Part shown: positions 11,712-12,509 of the stretch, in pieces | Position numbering within the stretch: the stretch's first letter is position 1 | Layout of the letters: each line of letters begins with the position of its first letter | From: Collinsella sp. | GTDB lineage: Bacteria; Actinomycetota; Coriobacteriia; Coriobacteriales; Coriobacteriaceae | Reading direction: 5' to 3' | Length of the DNA: 12,509 bases | NCBI GenBank assembly: GCA_019414325.1 | Contig: DXMG01000052.1 | Location: forward strand, 1-12,509 | Notes under the pieces: model-generated | Database searches by the model: none | What the model was told of the DNA's origin: nothing | Seen by the model: only the letters and a program-made list of their open reading frames with translations | Position numbers and translations under genes: made by a program

Positions 11712-12509
11712 CTACTTAGCAGCCTCCTCAAGCTCGGCGACATCAAACTCAAAGTCGTTACCCGGCAGGATGGCATTGAGCACAATGCCCACCAGCGAAC
11801 CCACGGCAAGACCCGAAAGCGAAATCGTCACGCCGCCCAATTCCAGCACGATGGCGCCGGCAGTGCTGTACGCAATGCCGAGCGAAAGCACAAGCACCAG
11901 AGCGGCCACCAGCACGTTGCGGTTGTTCTGGAAATCGACCTGGTTCTCGATGAGGTTGCGCACACCTACCGCACTGATCATGCCATAGAGCACGAGTGAC
12001 ACGCCGCCGATCACGCACGCCGGCATGGCTGCGATGACCGCGGCGAACTTGGGGCAGAACGAGAGCACAATGGCGCAACACGCGGCAATGCGGATCACGC
12101 GCGGGTCGAACACGCGCGTCAGGGCAAGCACGCCGGTGTTCTCGCCATAGGTGGTGTTGGCCGGAGCGCCAAAGAGCGAAGCCAGAATCGTGGCAAGGCC
12201 GTCACCGAGCAGTGTGCGATGCAGGCCGGGGTCGGCGATATAGTTGCGCTCGCAGGTAGAACCGATGGCAGAGATATCGCCGATATGCTCGATCATGGTC
12301 GCAAAGGCCAGCGGCATAATGGTAATGATGGCCGTCGTGGCAAGGCCGCTATCGAACTGCGGGCCAAAGAGCGCAAACACGGTGTTGTTCCACACGATGG
12401 GCAGACCGACCCACGGAGCGGCGGCAACGCCCGAGAAATCAACCTCGCCGAGCGCAGTCGCAACGGCATAGCTCACCACAACGCCCAGCAGAATCGGCAC
12501 GATCTTGAC
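11712..12509 (-). CDS. uraA: uracil permease, NCS2 family, UraA type (C-terminal 265 residues)
   Basis: The 3' part of an inner-membrane uracil:proton symporter; the start lies beyond the right edge. The frame is open to base 12509, and the GTG at 12500 lies inside the gene, since VKIVPILLGV continues upstream of it. Features of the UraA branch are MIEHIGDI in helix 8 and TTYGENTGVLALTRV in helix 10. These hold the Glu (and His) residues that bind uracil and protons in E. coli UraA. They are followed by the usual GVSLVLYGMISAVGVRNLI helix. The C-terminus ends in an acidic cytoplasmic tail. This is the second NCS2 transporter in the window but of a different branch from the purine permease at 5516. 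About 40 per cent of a normal 420-residue protein is missing. Confidence 0.9.
   Translation of the reverse strand, partial: VKIVPILLGVVVSYAVATALGEVDFSGVAAAPWVGLPIVWNNTVFALFGPQFDSGLATTAIITIMPLAFATMIEHIGDISAIGSTCERNYIADPGLHRTLLGDGLATILASLFGAPANTTYGENTGVLALTRVFDPRVIRIAACCAIVLSFCPKFAAVIAAMPACVIGGVSLVLYGMISAVGVRNLIENQVDFQNNRNVLVAALVLVLSLGIAYSTAGAIVLELGGVTISLSGLAVGSLVGIVLNAILPGNDFEFDVAELEEAAK

Overview
The window looks like chromosomal DNA from a GC-rich, gut-dwelling actinobacterium of the class Coriobacteriia, most likely Collinsella or a close relative. This is inferred from the bile salt hydrolase, the LAATGD-type sortase signals, the strong GGAGG ribosome binding sites, and the protein styles. 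No rRNA, tRNA, CRISPR array, transposase or phage gene is visible. It reads as core metabolic and transport genes interrupted by one recently rearranged cell-surface locus.

Left part (1-5322). A possible gene start runs off the left edge. Next, on the minus strand, is a fusion of an XRE helix-turn-helix domain to an AlaA-type alanine aminotransferase. It has a strong in-frame internal ribosome binding site and ATG that would give a free-standing 405-residue AlaA. Its upstream region carries helically phased GTTCAATTT repeats. A LysR regulator and an EamA/DMT exporter form a divergent pair whose intergenic region holds a 10-bp inverted repeat. Just past the exporter lies a 47-bp fragment of a lysR-like gene, part of which forms one arm of a hairpin. 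Then, on the minus strand, come a bile salt hydrolase and a short peptide-deformylase-like protein whose HExDH motif reads HMIDH, so the catalytic Glu is absent.

Middle part (5516-10777). An AzgA-type purine permease is followed by two tandem paralogous surface proteins of 590 and 565 residues. Each has a long basic signal peptide, a right-handed beta-helix made of about 24-residue coils (carbohydrate-binding-domain type), a Pro/Lys/Glu-rich stalk, an LAATGD sorting signal and a basic tail. A copy of the last 45 bp of the permease gene, plus its terminator, sits between the two surface genes. This shows that a 2047-bp unit was duplicated in tandem. The copies have since diverged, and copy 2 lacks one 24-residue coil.

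Right part (10985-12509). A small alpha/beta-hydrolase esterase converges on a UraA-type uracil permease that runs off the right edge, with a bidirectional terminator between them.

The points most worth following are the dual-start HTH-aminotransferase, the duplicated and coil-variable surface beta-helix pair, and the deformylase lacking its catalytic Glu.
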